Below, in pieces: positions 33,130 to 45,514 of a stretch of DNA of 64,000 nucleotides. The notes beneath the pieces were generated by a model. The model made no database searches. It saw nothing but the letters and a program-made list of their open reading frames with translations, and was not told the DNA's origin. The DNA lies in contig OU744447.1 in assembly GCA_916610825.1 (NCBI GenBank), forward strand, positions 8,439,402 to 8,503,401. Reading direction: 5' to 3'. Made by a program: the position numbers and the translations under genes. Position 1 is the first letter of the stretch. The number at the start of each line of letters is the position of its first letter. Source of the DNA: Haliclystus octoradiatus. Its lineage: Eukaryota > Cnidaria > Staurozoa > Stauromedusae > Haliclystidae.

Positions 33130-34085
33130 CTAAAAAAATTATATTATTAGTAAAATAGCGGAACAGAATAAGTTGCCTTTTCTCGGCGTCTCAATGGAGT
33201 TTACTAATAATATAATTGAAACTAGTGTTCATCACAAAGCTACTGATAACGGTCTACTATTAAATTATCAGAGTCATGTAGATTCTAGCTATAAAAAGGC
33301 ATTATTGATTACCATGCTTGATCGTGCTAATCGGCTCTCATCAACCGATAAAAACTTTGATGAAGAATGTACTATAATACGTAGTAGATTTTTAGCTTTA
33401 AAATATCCAAGTCAACTGATTGAATTTTATATTAACAAAATTAAGAAGCAGCGTGTTGAAGGTACGATTGATCTGCCAGTCGCAAGCAGGAGTAAAAATG
33501 ATATTAACATAACTTTACCCTTTAAGGACCAAATTTCAGCAAATAAATAAAAAAAAACAGTTATCAAACTTAAGTGGTAATATCGGCCAAGTTGTAAGAC
33601 CGATTTTTAATACTAAAAACCTTGTCGATGATTTGCGACTACGTGAGCTTAAGCCACTGCTCTTGTCTCGTCAATGCGTTGTCTATTGTTTTCAATGTGA
33701 CTTGTGTGATGCAAGTTGTGTTGGCTTCACTTGCCAACACTTACATCAACGCATTGACGGACATCGCGGATCAGCTATTGGATCGCATCTTCGACATTCT
33801 CATGGTATCACTGTCCGCGATTGCCATAAAAATTTCAGAGTAATTAAAAAATGCAAAAATCGCTTTGATTGCCTTATTCATGAAATGCTTGCGATTCGGC
33901 AGATCAAGCCTACACTCAACACAAAATTAGACTCTGTGAAATCCCGGCTCTTTGTTTAATTATTAGCACTCTTTTGTTATAATTTTACGCTGTATTTAGA
34001 TTCACTATATATATTTTGTAAATTTCCTTTATCACTCTCTTGCCTGACGATGTTATTATGAAGATAACGAAATATTGCCAATTAT
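33130..34085 (+). pseudogene. Second Penelope-like fragment: RT C-terminus and GIY-YIG endonuclease
   Basis: The first frame (33173-33550) begins KLPFLGVSMEF, the RT thumb region. The second frame, shifted at about 33550, continues QLSNLSGNIGQVVRPIF and then VVYCFQCDLCDASCVGFTCQ followed by HLHQRI (33633-33959). The Tyr of the YVG/YIG motif is Cys here, a lesion of the nuclease. The 3' flank has CTGACGA and, after a GTTAT/ATAAC stem, GAAA (34043-34074), possibly a worn hammerhead. It is inserted in the gypsy copy between its gag and RT. It belongs to a different Penelope-like family than 27.5-29.6 kb. Confidence 0.8.
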
Positions 34086-34109
34086 GTCTCTTTTATCGCT
34101 GTCATTTAT

Positions 34110-34880
34110 CTCAAATTTAATAAGTAAAAATTTATTAATCTTTTGAAAGTGGTCCTCTTTATTATATTTGTGACACACAATTCCATTTGCAAGGAAATCT
34201 TGGCGGCCATTGTGATGTTCGTTGCCACCACAATATCTACACAATGATGTTGTTGTCTTCTTTGTTGAATTTTGAACAAAGCGATTTCCTTTTGTTACTA
34301 CTTTAACAATAGGCGCACATTTGTCTTCAATATTAAATTGCTCTTTGTCTTTTAGCAGTCTCTTGAGCACGACAAATTCTAACCGCATCTTCAAAAACCA
34401 AATTATCTTTTCGCAATAGCTCTTCAATGGTATCCCCATCACGCAATCCAAAGACAATTTGATCTCTGATATTTGCATTTGTACAGGCATTGTTACCAAA
34501 TTCACAGGTCTTTATCAAATCACGGAGAGACACAAGGAAATTATCAAAAGACTCATCAGATTGTTGTGATCTTAAGCGAAAATTTCGTCGCTCAATTGTG
34601 ATGTTTATATGTCCTTTGATATATTTTTCTAGAGCTTCAATTACTTTATCTACTGTTGATTTACCTTCAGCAGGTAGACTATTATTATGAAAAGTTATTG
34701 TATATGTTAACAGTATCTATGCTGAAGCATAAAGTAATGATTTGAAGTTTTTTCTGCATTGCTTGAATACTAAGTGATGAAACATCTGAATAGGCTGCCC
34801 AAAGTGTTTTCCATACATCGAAATCTGACCCAAGGTCGATGTCCAAATCAAGCTTTGGCAAATCTCCTTGTCCAGAAGTG
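34110..34880 (-). pseudogene. gypsy gag remnant with zinc knuckle
   Basis: The minus strand reads SDESFDNFLVSLRDLIKTCE, NIRDQIVFGLRDGDTIEELL, then FEDAVRICRAQE. The knuckle CRYCGGNEHHNGRQDF follows, and then VCHKYNKEDHF. These are standard Ty3/gypsy gag C-terminal motifs. The pieces lie in two frames. The right end grades into unrecognised sequence at about 34880. Confidence 0.75.
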
Positions 34881-35140
34881 TAAGTCGTGCCTAATTATAA
34901 AGGGCAAGAAAGATTGTTGTTAATTTTCAAGAGAAGTTGTGAATAAATAACTACTCGCAGCGCCATGTAGAGAATGAATGAATGAATGTGAGATGAATGT
35001 ATTTCCATATTATGAGGACAATTACATACATTGTCTCATATTGGGGCAGTATATAATATGAGGCAACATCCTACAAATATCATGCTAGAAAAAGTGGTAG
35101 TATCTTTAAAAATCGCCAAACATTCAAAGTTCGCTCTAGC

Positions 35141-36144
35141 ATGTCTCACACTAAGGGTCCGATATTAGACTTTAAGCGTAAAGAACATTATATCGAATTC
35201 AGAGATGGGTGGAAATTCTACGCAAATGGTGTATGGCGTAAGCCATGTTGTTCAACATGTCGAAACCAGCACATCGATCTAAGGACTGTCCATTGGCCTA
35301 CGCAGCTAGAAAATGTCAAGCAGAGGAGAGAGGACATCAATTTAGAGAAATGCCACTTTTGGAATTTATTATGGCAGGCAAACCCGACGATGCTTTGGTT
35401 GGAGTACCTGAGGATTTTTAATTTCGGTATGTAATGAAGACCAATTATATACCGATGCAACTTGGTCTAATAAAGTTATAAGTGATTTTAGTCTAGTTAT
35501 TGAAAAAGATGAAAATACTATGGATTGGTTATGCAATGGTCACAATCAAATCTCAAGTAAATTATTGAACTTGGATGACAAGAAAGATGTTAATTATAAA
35601 TTATCAGATATTTTAATGATAGATTCAACACCTATTGAATTAATATATAAAAGTGGACATACAGACTCTTCAAGATATTTAGAAAGAAAACCGGATATGA
35701 GTTATCCCATGGCAGAACCTGATCCTAATTGGAAAAACAAAATAATAGTTTGTGAAGAATACAAACATGACGTGTCTACAGTTTTCAGCAAAATGTAGAA
35801 TCATTGTAGATGATACAAGATCAAGAAAAACTCGACCAAACTATAGATTAACAAAAAACGGAAAAGAATATGCTAAATCGACGAAGTCAATTCTTAAAAT
35901 AGGTGAAATGAACCAGTTATCAGAACCATTATCTGAAAGATATTTCCCAGTAGAAAGAATGTTATCTTGTAAGGAAAGAGGGCGTGGTCACAGCCATTTG
36001 ATTAATTGGGAAGGTTATAGTGAGGATGACGCAACATTGGAAGCAGCTAGTTCTTTGAAATCTATTGCAATGAAACAATTAATGGAACAGTTTCATGCTG
36101 ATCGTCATTGTAATAGCAACGCTCATTTGGATATATCAAATTGA
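35141..36144 (+). pseudogene. 3' coding part of the outer LTR element: zinc knuckle and chromodomain
   Basis: The first frame gives IEFRDGWKFYANGVWRKP and CSTC; a shift then gives AHRSKDCPLAYAARK, so a CCHC knuckle (C-x2-C-x4-H-x4-C) is broken by a small indel near 35268. Later frames (35520-35798, then 35752-36144 after another shift) end in RYFPVERMLSCKERGRGHSH followed by LINWEGYSEDDATLE, a chromodomain-like fold with its YxVExxL start and W-x-GY core. Chromodomains end the integrase of chromoviruses, yet no integrase is visible here. Either pol was deleted or the element never had one. Confidence 0.6.
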
Positions 36145-36318
36145 ACTGTATTTAATTATTGCAGATATTTTACATACTTAATTGTAGTTTTTAGTTTTAA
36201 ATCATACAATACAATTTTTTACAATACATTTATATAAGTTTTTACATTATATAACACCTAACTTTTATATCTATTTTAACTATTGCTCCAGGGACTTCAC
36301 TTTATATAATGGGGGATA

Positions 36319-36599
36319 TGTTATGACAATATTAGCTATCTGGCAATGATTGGTTTAGAAGATTAGAACCCAATCCTCTATGATTTATTATAGAGAATGT
36401 TAATCGGAAATAACAATGAGATCTAAATTATATGTTTAAAGGAGTTGATCTCGCTCCTATATTTTATTATCACAATAAATTATTACTGTTTATTATACAA
36501 CTGCTATATCGGGATTTGGTTTTTCTCAACTTATTACTGGTATTTAATAGTCAGCAAGCCTGGTTCGGATTATTTACGTATTTAGACTAGTTTGTCTTG
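36319..36599 (+). repeat. 3' LTR of the outer element
   Basis: Starts TGTTATGACAATATTAGC after the tract GGGGGATA and matches the 5' LTR to about GTTTGTCTT. The last few bases differ from the 5' copy. Confidence 0.88.
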
Positions 36600-36729
36600 A
36601 CGAAATAAGGAAGATTAAAGAGACTAATTTCAAAGGTAAATTACACTAATTAATTTCGAATATGTTAAAGTCCATATAAGGAGAAATCTAAAAAAAACTA
36701 TGAAAACAATGAATATTGAAAATCTAAAT

Positions 36730-37720
36730 AACTCTCGCTCTAATTGAGTCGCCTTGAACATTTACTGTTGGCTTGAGTTCACGAATGGCCAACATTTCAT
36801 GAACTAAACATTCAAATTTATTTCTACACTTTCTTAAAACCGTAAAATATTGTTCAAAATCTTCAAGTGAAGAAAGATGTTCCTGCTGAAGATGTTTGCC
36901 AAAATTACTTTTACAATGAACTCAAGACAACATCAAATGTTCAAGGCGACTCAATTAGAGCTAGAGCTTTTTTTAGATTTTCAATATTTAGTAATACCTG
37001 TTGGAATCTTTTTACAATACGGAGAGAGATTAATGTCAGTTAAATTGTTGTTAAATTGCGTAATTGTTTTGGATGTTACTACACTATCAGGCAAAGAGTT
37101 GGAATTCCATATATTTACAACACGATTACAAAAAATGGAAGAAATGGTAATATTTCTACAAGTAACTGCATCTAACATTGAAGAATGACCTCTTAAATCA
37201 TATTTTGTCGTTGATTTTATTTTAATTAGTGTATCAACATCAACGTCTACAATTCCATGTAGCATTTTGTACATCATTCTCAGATCAGACCTTACTCAAC
37301 GCAATTATAATCATTGTAGCTTGAGGGCATGCAAGTGATCAGCGTAATTAAAATATGTAATATGTGCTAACACGCATAATCACTTAGTGAATCGCTTTTG
37401 AACTCGTTCAATGGTAATTATGTTTTTTACATAATTTGGATTCCAAACTTCTGCGGCTGATTCAAGGATTGGTAGTACTTGATATATGCTTTTAATAATA
37501 AATTTTATATCTTTGGAAATAAAGTATTTGACTATTAAAAAGAACAAGACCTAGCTTTTGAAGTGATAGCAGTACAATGCAAGGAAAATTTGAGATCAGA
37601 AGAGATAATAATTCCAAAATCTTTGATAGATGTGATCGTTTTTAGAGTGTGATCATTTAAAGAATATTTCAGGTTGTTGACTTGAGAATTGCCAATAGAA
37701 ATGAAATTACATTTTTCATG
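36730..37720 (-). pseudogene. CR1-like LINE ORF2 C-terminal fragment
   Basis: The minus strand reads KCNFISIGNSQ and KDFGIIISSDLKFSLHC (37720-37550), then IERVQKRFTK and HITYFNYADHLHALKLQ. Next is MMYKMLHGIVDVD and CRNITISSIFCNRVVNIWNS (37277-36981). These are the post-palm and C-terminal blocks of a CR1-type RT. Stops and frame changes are frequent. Confidence 0.75.
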
Positions 37721-37938
37721 GTGTTTGAACATCTTTGGGGTATCGATTTCTGAATTTTCAAAATATTCCGGGTATTGTTTTTCAACGAGCAAAATGTTTT
37801 GATCTAAACCCACGAAATTGTAATCAATTTCCAAATATGTGTCGATAAAAAGATATTTGGGGTATACATTTTGGATAAGATAAGTTATTTGAGGTATCAA
37901 TTTGGATAAACAAAATTTTCTAGGGCGAATTTCTGAAT

Positions 37939-38400
37939 TCAATTGGCACTTTGATTCAACCGTAATACGAAATCCAATCTCTCCTGGTCAATTTTTTCTA
38001 GGGCAGTGATTAATAGTGTATCATACGAATCAGGTAAACTGTCCAGCAATGTAACTACAATGTCTCCCTTTTCAACAGGAGCACCAACGGCTTGTAGCTG
38101 TTCACTCAATGTTCTCATTTTATTTATATATGAGCCAACATGTTTGTTGAGATGGGGTCGGCCTTTCTGAAAAAGGAGAGGAGAAAGAGCTCTCTTCCTG
38201 TTTGCTTGTGGCCTCATATGGTTCACACTCGATTTCATTTCCACCGTAATAGTGATCAAATGCTCGCGTCTTTCCTTACTGGCCTTCATCGCCCGGCGCA
38301 TACATCTTAGGGATCTTTCAAGAGTCAGCTCTGCAAATTGTTCCGCTGAGCGTTTAGCTGTAAAAGACGGTCTTTGACCCCACAAACAAGTCAATCATCC
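37939..38400 (-). pseudogene. Ty1/copia gag fragment
   Basis: The minus strand contains HVGSYINKMRTLSEQLQAVG, APVEKGDIVVTLLDSLPDSY and DTLLITALEKIDQE, the signature stretch of copia gag (UBN2 domain). The frame stops soon after (FVLRLNQSAN). It adjoins the fold-back arm at 38462; another frame there starts MPNNAISLPEF and may be the gag N-terminus. Confidence 0.65.
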
Positions 38401-38461
38401 AATCGATCATTCTTTATTTTTAGGCCATCACTACATGACCTATCACAATGGGCCACAATGG

Positions 38462-40140
38462 GCACACAAACTGAAATAAGGGTAATTATTTGAAGCCGAA
38501 TTAGGGTCAAATTTCGATTCACATGTTGATGATGTGTTTCACATGGCGATGATGTGTTTTCGCATTGCGATGATGTGTTTTCACATGGCGATGATGTATA
38601 TTCCTGAATCGATGTTGGAAAGTAGCTAGAAAGTAGTCTGCGCACAGACCTTAATAAGGGATCAAATCTAACTTCGTCGTTCGTCCCCTTAAACTCTGGC
38701 AACGAAATGGCATTATTTGGCACGCTGTGGGATGTTTTAAATAAAATAAAAATGGAAACTATTTAGCTAACATGATTATCGACACCACTCTGTCGCTATT
38801 TTCTCTTCAATAACTTTTGAAATTGACACATTTTTCCGCCCGTGTCATTCCATTTCGTTGTATAACGTCCTTCCCCGCTTGTATCTCAGAAATATCTGTC
38901 GAAATGATTGCTAATTCTCCGAAATAATTATAAAAGGTTCTTACATGCTGTTTGTCTAGACAGTGAGACACTGGCAACAAGCATGGCCGTAATCCCTACT
39001 ATATAATGCTAAAAACAGACCTGTTAAATTGTAGAAATGTTTTTTTATCTTTTTTATTACGAATCTTTTTGCTGATGCAAGTTGATTGAGGTCTACCAAC
39101 TATATCATTGTAGCTTCCATTGTATAGATTAACCAATGGCTGTCAGTCCCATCGTTTTTTCTCTTGCGCTTTTACAACCATTGGTCAATCAACAATCGAA
39201 AAGTCTGTAGACTGTCAATCAACATTCAACAAACCTTTCAGAGGTCAGAGGTTAAAAGACATTTCAATCGAATTTATTACTTTTGAAGTTTACAAGGATT
39301 TGTATGCCTGAACTTGATTTGAGCATTTATGATGAGATTTTGACCGTGATTTTTGCCAGTGTCTAGGCAATCAGTACGTAAGAGCCTCATCGAAACTATC
39401 ATTTGGCACGATTTATTTAGCATTCAAATGTGGAAGGATACTATACGATAATCTGGCGGAACACGGAAGGCAAAATTGTCAAATTTAAAATTATTAGAGT
39501 GAAAATAGCCACGAGATGGCATCCATAATCATGCTAGCTAGCTACGTTCCATTTTATCATTGCCATATTTATCGTATAGCATCCTTCCGTGCTTGATTGC
39601 TAATTAAATCGTTCCATACGATTCTCCAAAATAGTTTTGATGGTTCTTACATACTGATTGCCTAGACACTGGCAAAAAGCTTCAATCAACCTCCACCAGC
39701 TAAAAGATCATCGTAATAAAAATGAAAAAAAAACATTTCTACAGTTACCCAGGTTTGGTTTTAGCATTTTTGGATTTTGGCCACGTTTGTTCTGTTGCCA
39801 GTGTATGTGTATCACTGTCTAGGCAAGCAGCATGCCAATTAAAGAAATGTCGATAATCATGTTAGCTAAATACTTTCCACTTTTATTTTATTGAAAACGT
39901 CCAACAGCGAGCCAAATAATGCCATTTCATTGCCAGAGTTCGAGGGGACGAATGCGGTAGTTAGATTTTGATCCTGTATTAAGGTCTGTGCGCAGGCGCA
40001 TGCCGGCGCGCAGGCTACTTTCCAACATCGATTCAGGAATATACATCATCGCCATGTGAAAACACATCATCGCCATGTGAAACACATCGTCGCCATGTGA
40101 GACACATCATCAACATGTGAGTCGAATTTTGACCCTAATT
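38462..40140. repeat. Fold-back structure, about 300-bp arms with an 18-bp minisatellite
   Basis: The left arm 38462-38788 returns inverted at about 39862-40140 (shared words GGCATTATTTGGC / GCCAAATAATGCC, CTAACATGATTATCGACA / TGTCGATAATCATGTTAG). Each arm carries three to four copies of CATGGCGATGATGTGTTT or its inverse. The middle holds further nested inverted repeats. No coding capacity of its own. Confidence 0.85.
39348..39682. repeat. MITE-like inverted repeat inside the fold-back structure
   Basis: TTTGCCAGTGTCTAGGCAAT at 39351 is matched by the inverse at about 39660-39680, with further pairing (GTAAGAGCC...ATCGAAACTAT / ATAGTTTTGAT...GGTTCTTAC; GGATACTATACGATAA / TTATCGTATAGCATCC). 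Related pieces flank it at about 38940-38985 and 39785-39833. Confidence 0.75.
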
Positions 40141-40405
40141 TTTGCTTCATAGTATTCGCAAGACTCAAACTCGAGAGCAGGTCTGTGCTGCTTGAGATCG
40201 TGTTTCCGCCATCTTGATGCTTGAGCACTCTGCAGTTATTGTTCTGCAGTGTTTTAGACAAGCAAAACTGAGATATTTATCTTGCTGATGTAAAACAAAT
40301 CATGAAATACAATTAATTCTTCTTGAGTTTTGTTTTAAATGCTGTATCGTTAAGACCATAAATCATAAAGACGATGGACAACAATGGCGGCTATCGAAGA
40401 GATTA

Positions 40406-40912
40406 ACATAGAGGTATAAGATATAGAACGCTAACCACGTGACCTCCCCGTCGCCGACTTCCCCCAGTTTCTTGGAGGGAAAAACAATGGCGTCGTGACT
40501 GTTCAAAGTTGTCAGCAAATAGCTGTTACCCAAAGCAAGCAAGAAACAACTGTCTATGCTTCATTCAACACTACGTTTTGTTGAAAATTTACGGAATAAT
40601 ACTCCTGTTTCTTCATCGTGTAAGCAACATCTCCACAAAAACACTGATCAAATTTACTTGTGCTTCAAAAGTTAAAAATATCTTCCCGAGAAAAATGAAT
40701 CTATGTCACATGCCAATAGCACAGTGTCTCAATTTTTCCAAAATTGAACTATGTTGCCTAGGATAGCATAAAAATAAAACAATTTGGAAAACACCATTGA
40801 CTTGTGCATTAAATTCGAAGATTTTTATCCTCCAACAAAATGGCCGCCGTGGAGACATCTGCCTCCAAAGAGAAATCACGTGGTTCGCGCTCTAGTACTT
40901 ATACCTCTGTGG
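40406..40912. mobile_element. MITE with about 43-bp terminal inverted repeats
   Basis: The left end ACATAGAGGTATAAGATATA and the right end CTTATACCTCTGTGG are inverted copies extending through AACCACGTGA / TCACGTGGTT. The inside has ATGGCGTCGTG and ATGGCCGCCG words but no convincing frame. Confidence 0.75.
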
Positions 40913-41114
40913 AGGTTAGCAAACGTCGCATTGTCGATAAAGGCTTCGTTGCGGCCCAAGAAAAACAAACACATTGAAACTTATCTTTGTGGATATAATA
41001 CCAATATTTTATACTTTTCTTCAGAACCTATTGTGCAAACAATACGGTAGACCGCATTGGTCTAAATTGCATTTGGGTGGATTGGAACAGTTCAGAATAT
41101 TTTGCATAGCCAGC

Positions 41115-41638
41115 CTATAAGAGGAAGTTGAAGATGTTGTGTTTTGTTTCCCGTAGGAGTCTTGTTTGTGTAGATTTTGAATGAACTCCTGCTGCTAGCA
41201 ATATAGCCAACACGTAATCTTCTTTTTCCTCCAACTTTATTTTTCGACAGAAATTTCTGAAGTTCTGAAACAAATTCAGCAATAGTTTCAGATTTGTGTT
41301 GTCTTCTTGTAAATAATTCTGTTGCCGATAGAAAATCACAGCCTTTCTCTTCGAATATAGATGTTGCAACTTAATCTTCAAAACACTGTCCTTGTATATT
41401 TGATAAGGGAATTCGAATTTCCTTCTGCCAATCATAAACCTTCGGTACCTATCAAACTTACGGAAAAGTGATTCTGAACATCTCCAATTGATTGCTTATT
41501 TTCTGATAGACCATGGTTATAGATAGTGATGTAGTCTTCAACTTGGTGTAGCCAAAGTTCCCAGTTTGGTCTTTCATCTGTTGGATGCTCTAAATATGGT
41601 GGTGATAATCTAATTAGAATACTTTTTAACTCTGCCAT
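41115..41638 (-). pseudogene. Ty3/gypsy gag fragment
   Basis: The minus strand from 41638 reads SPPYLEHPTDERPNWELWLH, QVEDYITIYNHGL, then NHFSVSLIGTEGL and a stop. A second frame gives FRNFCRKIKLEEKEDYVLAI and GVHSKSTQTRLLRE. These match gypsy gag (W-x-x-W-x-x-x-x-E-x-Y; SKSxQxRLLRE). It is a different family from the gag at 34 kb and is broken by at least one frameshift. Confidence 0.7.
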
Positions 41639-42711
41639 GACTTGCGACGAATAATGAGTTAAGTTTTTCTTGAATATTAGATCATTGCTATGCTCATACT
41701 TCCCAACAAAAAGGTACGAATACCACTGTCCATAATAGCTTTTTTATTACAAACAGTTTCCAATAATTATTTTACAAATTATAGTAATTTGAAATTAAAA
41801 TCTGTCAACACCTTCACAGAACATAAAACCACACATTTCTATTGCATGTCAAAATCACAGTTGAAGCCACACATTCAAACGCATCACTTTGAAACACCAA
41901 TTTTCAGTATAGGTTCACATCAAATATTCTTTTAAGTGATGCAATAAAATTTCTAAGATTGTTGCCTTTATAGACATGCAAAATTATTCAAAAATGCTTT
42001 ACGGATATTTAACTATATTTCTTTGAAATTTTCAAGCATTTTCCGCATTGATTTTTTGTATTAATTCAGAGGGGCATTGAGCGCCCATTTCCCAACATTT
42101 TTTTGAACTCAAACTTTGCACTCATGATTTTTTTACCCATAAGAACAATAAAATCAAGTATCAATTCGACTTACAAACTTTCATTTTTTTTGGACCAGCC
42201 TAATGTATATGTATCATTAAATAATTGAATGTATATATGTATAATAATATGAATAAAATAATAAAATATATCCCCATCACCAATTTGTTGTGTTTGATTA
42301 TAACAAGATCGAGATTGAGACAAAGACTACACTCTTTGAGAAGCAAACAAGTATTGAGTATATTTAATATTAGCTACAGGATATGTGCATAAGCAACGTT
42401 CCTAGCAATTGATTATCCTACATATTGCTAGTATAAAACAGAAGAACCATTGGACAGAGGTAGAGCGGAAGCAGGGATTGTTCCAAATTATCCTCGAATT
42501 AAGATTTCTAAGCATTAAGAACTTACTTGAGCTATTTGAGATAAAACTGCCACACAAAAGTAACACAATTAAGTAAATCTGCGCATATATTATTCAAAGC
42601 CAATTTCCAAAATTCACACAACTTTCATGTTTTGGTCGCAATCCTCAGTCATTATGAATCTTCAATGGTGGATACGCTTTTCTAAAGTCTATCAATGATA
42701 GTATATTAATT
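41639..42711. other. No recognisable gene
   Basis: AT-rich intergenic sequence. A frame at 41690-41935 has no recognisable domain. Confidence 0.4.
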
Positions 42712-43000
42712 TTGACTGTGTTGTCCTACCGAAGGTACCCGTACCCCTCCTCTATTTACAACGGAATGGCTCTTTTCGATGAGAGCAATGTTGTTAAACG
42801 CCTTTTATTGATCTCAGTCGCGATAACGCTACAGATCAATTTCAACAGATTTCATGGCAGATAGGTCTCGATTGTCAATGTGAAATGATGCGCTGCAGCC
42901 ACTCATAATGCAATGCAATTCCCTGTGCACCATTCCATTCGCCATCAGAAGATGGTACTCATTTGATGTTTTAGATAAATCAAGGCTGAGTTGACCTTCG
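42712..43000 (+). repeat. Dispersed repeat family R, copy 3
   Basis: Same block order as the copies at 9905 and 11775: CCTACCGAAGG, GATGAGAGCAATG, CGCTACAGATCAATTTCAAC, TTCATGGCAGATAGG, GCAATTCCCTGTGCACCATT and CCATCAGAAGATGGTACTC. With copy 1 it also shares the 3' block CTCATTTGATGTTTTA and GGCTGAGTTGACC. Confidence 0.7.
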
Positions 43001-43024
43001 GATCGTGCCAAAAGTATGAAGTGT

Positions 43025-43458
43025 GGATCGTGCCAAAAGTATTTCCATCGGTCGATATTTTGGTCCGTCGTGTTGATCGGTCGCTTGCTCGTGTCGATTG
43101 CTACTTCCGCCAGTCTCCCGTGTAATTTATATTTCTTTCAGTTGTGGGTGGTGAAACAAAACATTGTGCAAAAGTTTGTAGCATTGTTGGCAGAGATTGT
43201 TATTAATTTCAAGTTGAAATTAATTTGTATATTGGTGTATAAGACCTATTTAATCTTTTATTGGGTAATATGATGATGATGAACCTTGTATGTTTATTAT
43301 ACAAAATGTCAAATTTATGGACACACACCAATGTTTAATACTGGCAAGAGAGACCAAGAACGACATGCGTGATAAGAGCAAACGAACGAAAATATTGTGA
43401 TAGTAAATCACTAATGCTTAAAGCTTAACGACCGACGGAAATACTTTTGGCACGATCC
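43025..43458. mobile_element. MITE with GGATCGTGCCAAAAGTAT ends
   Basis: GGATCGTGCCAAAAGTATTT at 43025 returns inverted at about 43437-43458 (AAATACTTTTGGCACGATCC). A second GATCGTGCCAAAAGTATG lies just outside at about 43003. Partial relatives (AAGTATATCCGTTGGTCG) start at about 43467 and 51413, so this is a family. Confidence 0.8.
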
Positions 43459-43464
43459 CTGCTT

Positions 43465-44940
43465 CATATAAAAGTATATCCGTTGGTCGGTATTTCGGTC
43501 CGTCGTGTCAATCGGTCACTCGCTCGCTCGTGTCGGTCGGTCATTTTGTCGGTCTCTCGTGTTTCTTACTTTATTTTTGACTCATGGTTACGGAGTATCC
43601 ATGAGTCTATGCAATCAGGTTGAAAAATGAAGTCGGTCTGGAAAATTGGTAAATCACGGTTACGAAAGTGTGATTTTTGTGTAAATAGCAAATCGCAGAC
43701 TGCTTTGCCCGCAAACAATACATAGACAATCAGCGATCGTCAGCGATTGCGCAATATCCGCTTAGACTTTACTGAGTGATTGTCCAGATTTTGGCATTGT
43801 TGTCTTTGGAATTAAGGTTAGGAGCGTTTTCACTCAGGTGACACTGAAATTTTACTAAAATTTTCTGATGGCGGCCATGTGGGTGTACTCGCAGCTTAGC
43901 AAGATTACAATTGCATTATCAAATGAAATGTTTTCTAATACTCTTGGATTAGTTTACATCGTGATTATCTCTTCATTGGTGGGACACATGATTGTTTTCC
44001 TTTTTTCATCAATTGAAATGGTTAATGAAAGGTTTTAATCGTTCTGTAACATCACTACTTGTGGTGAAACTTCGAAGATAATTTCTGTTGTGTTTTGATC
44101 GTGAGAACTTTTAAACCGACAAATCATCATTTGGTCGGGGTCTTAGACAAGACAGAATTATATATTTATTGTTTATATTGTTTTCTGAAGTTATTTATTA
44201 CATTAAACTGCTAAGACAGTCGTCATCGTTTTATTTGGAATAAATTATAAGGACTACTTAAACCAGTTTGTCCATGCGACAACAATAACAAGGCGATACT
44301 CCGAAGGGAAAATTTCACATCATTTACTGTATGTCATAAGGATGCGCTGTTTAAGAGTTCTTTACTTGCCAAACTTCCACAACTTGCTGTTGTTTCTTGT
44401 CTAACTTCGGTCGAAGCAAAATTTTTGCTATTTTCTTACGAAGAAATTCGTCGAGGTATTTGGTCATTAGTTCTCTGTGTTTGTCTCGTCATTCTTTTCT
44501 CGCTAATATCTACTGCCTACTGCAGCTAACAGGCCTGTCGTAATCTCATTATTTAACTAGTCTGTTTCAATAAGAAGTACTGACCAACTATTTACTTTTT
44601 TTAAATGATTTAATTCTGCTGCGACAACAATAACAAGGCGATACTTCGAAGGAAAAATTTCACGTCATTTACTGTAGGTCAAAAAATTGCGCTAGGACCC
44701 TAGTATAATTAGTGAGAAATAAATATTCTTCTTGTAAAAGTTTGCATGGTATTTTTTGATTACATCCTTTAAAGCTGTTTATTAAAATGTTTTAATTCTG
44801 CTGCGACATCAGCTTAAGGCGAGACAACTTCGCACGTCATTTACAACTCACACATGTATAATAAGTAGTGAAAATCACTTGAAATCTTCAGTCTAAGTTT
44901 GGACTAGGGGTGGAGCGCTTTTATCAAGCGCGTGGGGTTG
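43465..44940. other. Non-coding stretch with direct repeats
   Basis: A roughly 55-bp unit (GACAACAATAACAAGGCGAT then ACTTCGAAG and ATTTCACGTCATTTACTGTA) occurs at about 44278-44335 and 44625-44680, with a more diverged copy near 44800-44845. No gene is seen. Confidence 0.55.
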
Positions 44941-45514
44941 GGGTTCAACCGTAGACTTCCATAGACTGCTGATTCCATTGTCAAACTTCATGGAAAACAC
45001 ATAGCGACCATGGGCATCCATAATGGCTGACGAAAAGTACCAAAACAGAGGCTGGAAAACCGCGAAATTTCAAGCCCCGTTTTGAGCAATTTTTGTTTCT
45101 AAATGAAACAGGTTTTTTGATAAAAGAGCTATTTATGACTACTAATTTCAAGTTGCATCATTCATGAGTTAAAATATCTATTTTTTAATCGTATTTGAAG
45201 GTAAATAGTATATATGTTTTTAATTTCTAAATTTCCTTGCCTCTCTGTGTGATTTTAAATGTTTGAAAATATTTGTGATCGTATGAAAATATCTCGCTTC
45301 GCTGGCTGAAAAATCCTATTTAAACTATATTTTTATGACAGTGAGACTAAATTGTTTAGAGTTTAGATTACAAAAGAGTTTATATAGGAGAGATCAAATA
45401 ATTTTGAAAATGTCAATGGGGAGAGCGCTAAAATACGTTCTCTGCGTCAGCCATCTTTGTTTCCCATGTTGCACATTTTCATCAGCAGTCTATGTAAGTC
45501 TATGGATTCAACCC
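44941..45514. mobile_element. MITE with about 33-bp terminal inverted repeats
   Basis: GGGTTCAACCGTAGACTTCC...ATAGACTGCTGAT at the left returns inverted as ATCAGCAGTCTAT...AGTCTATGGATTCAACCC at the right. The 574-bp element has no coding capacity. Confidence 0.8.

Noticed and set aside
38391..40261. Minus-strand frames with repeated Cys-Glu-Asn-Thr-Ser blocks
   Set aside because: The repeats are the 18-bp minisatellite in the fold-back arms, not a protein repeat domain.
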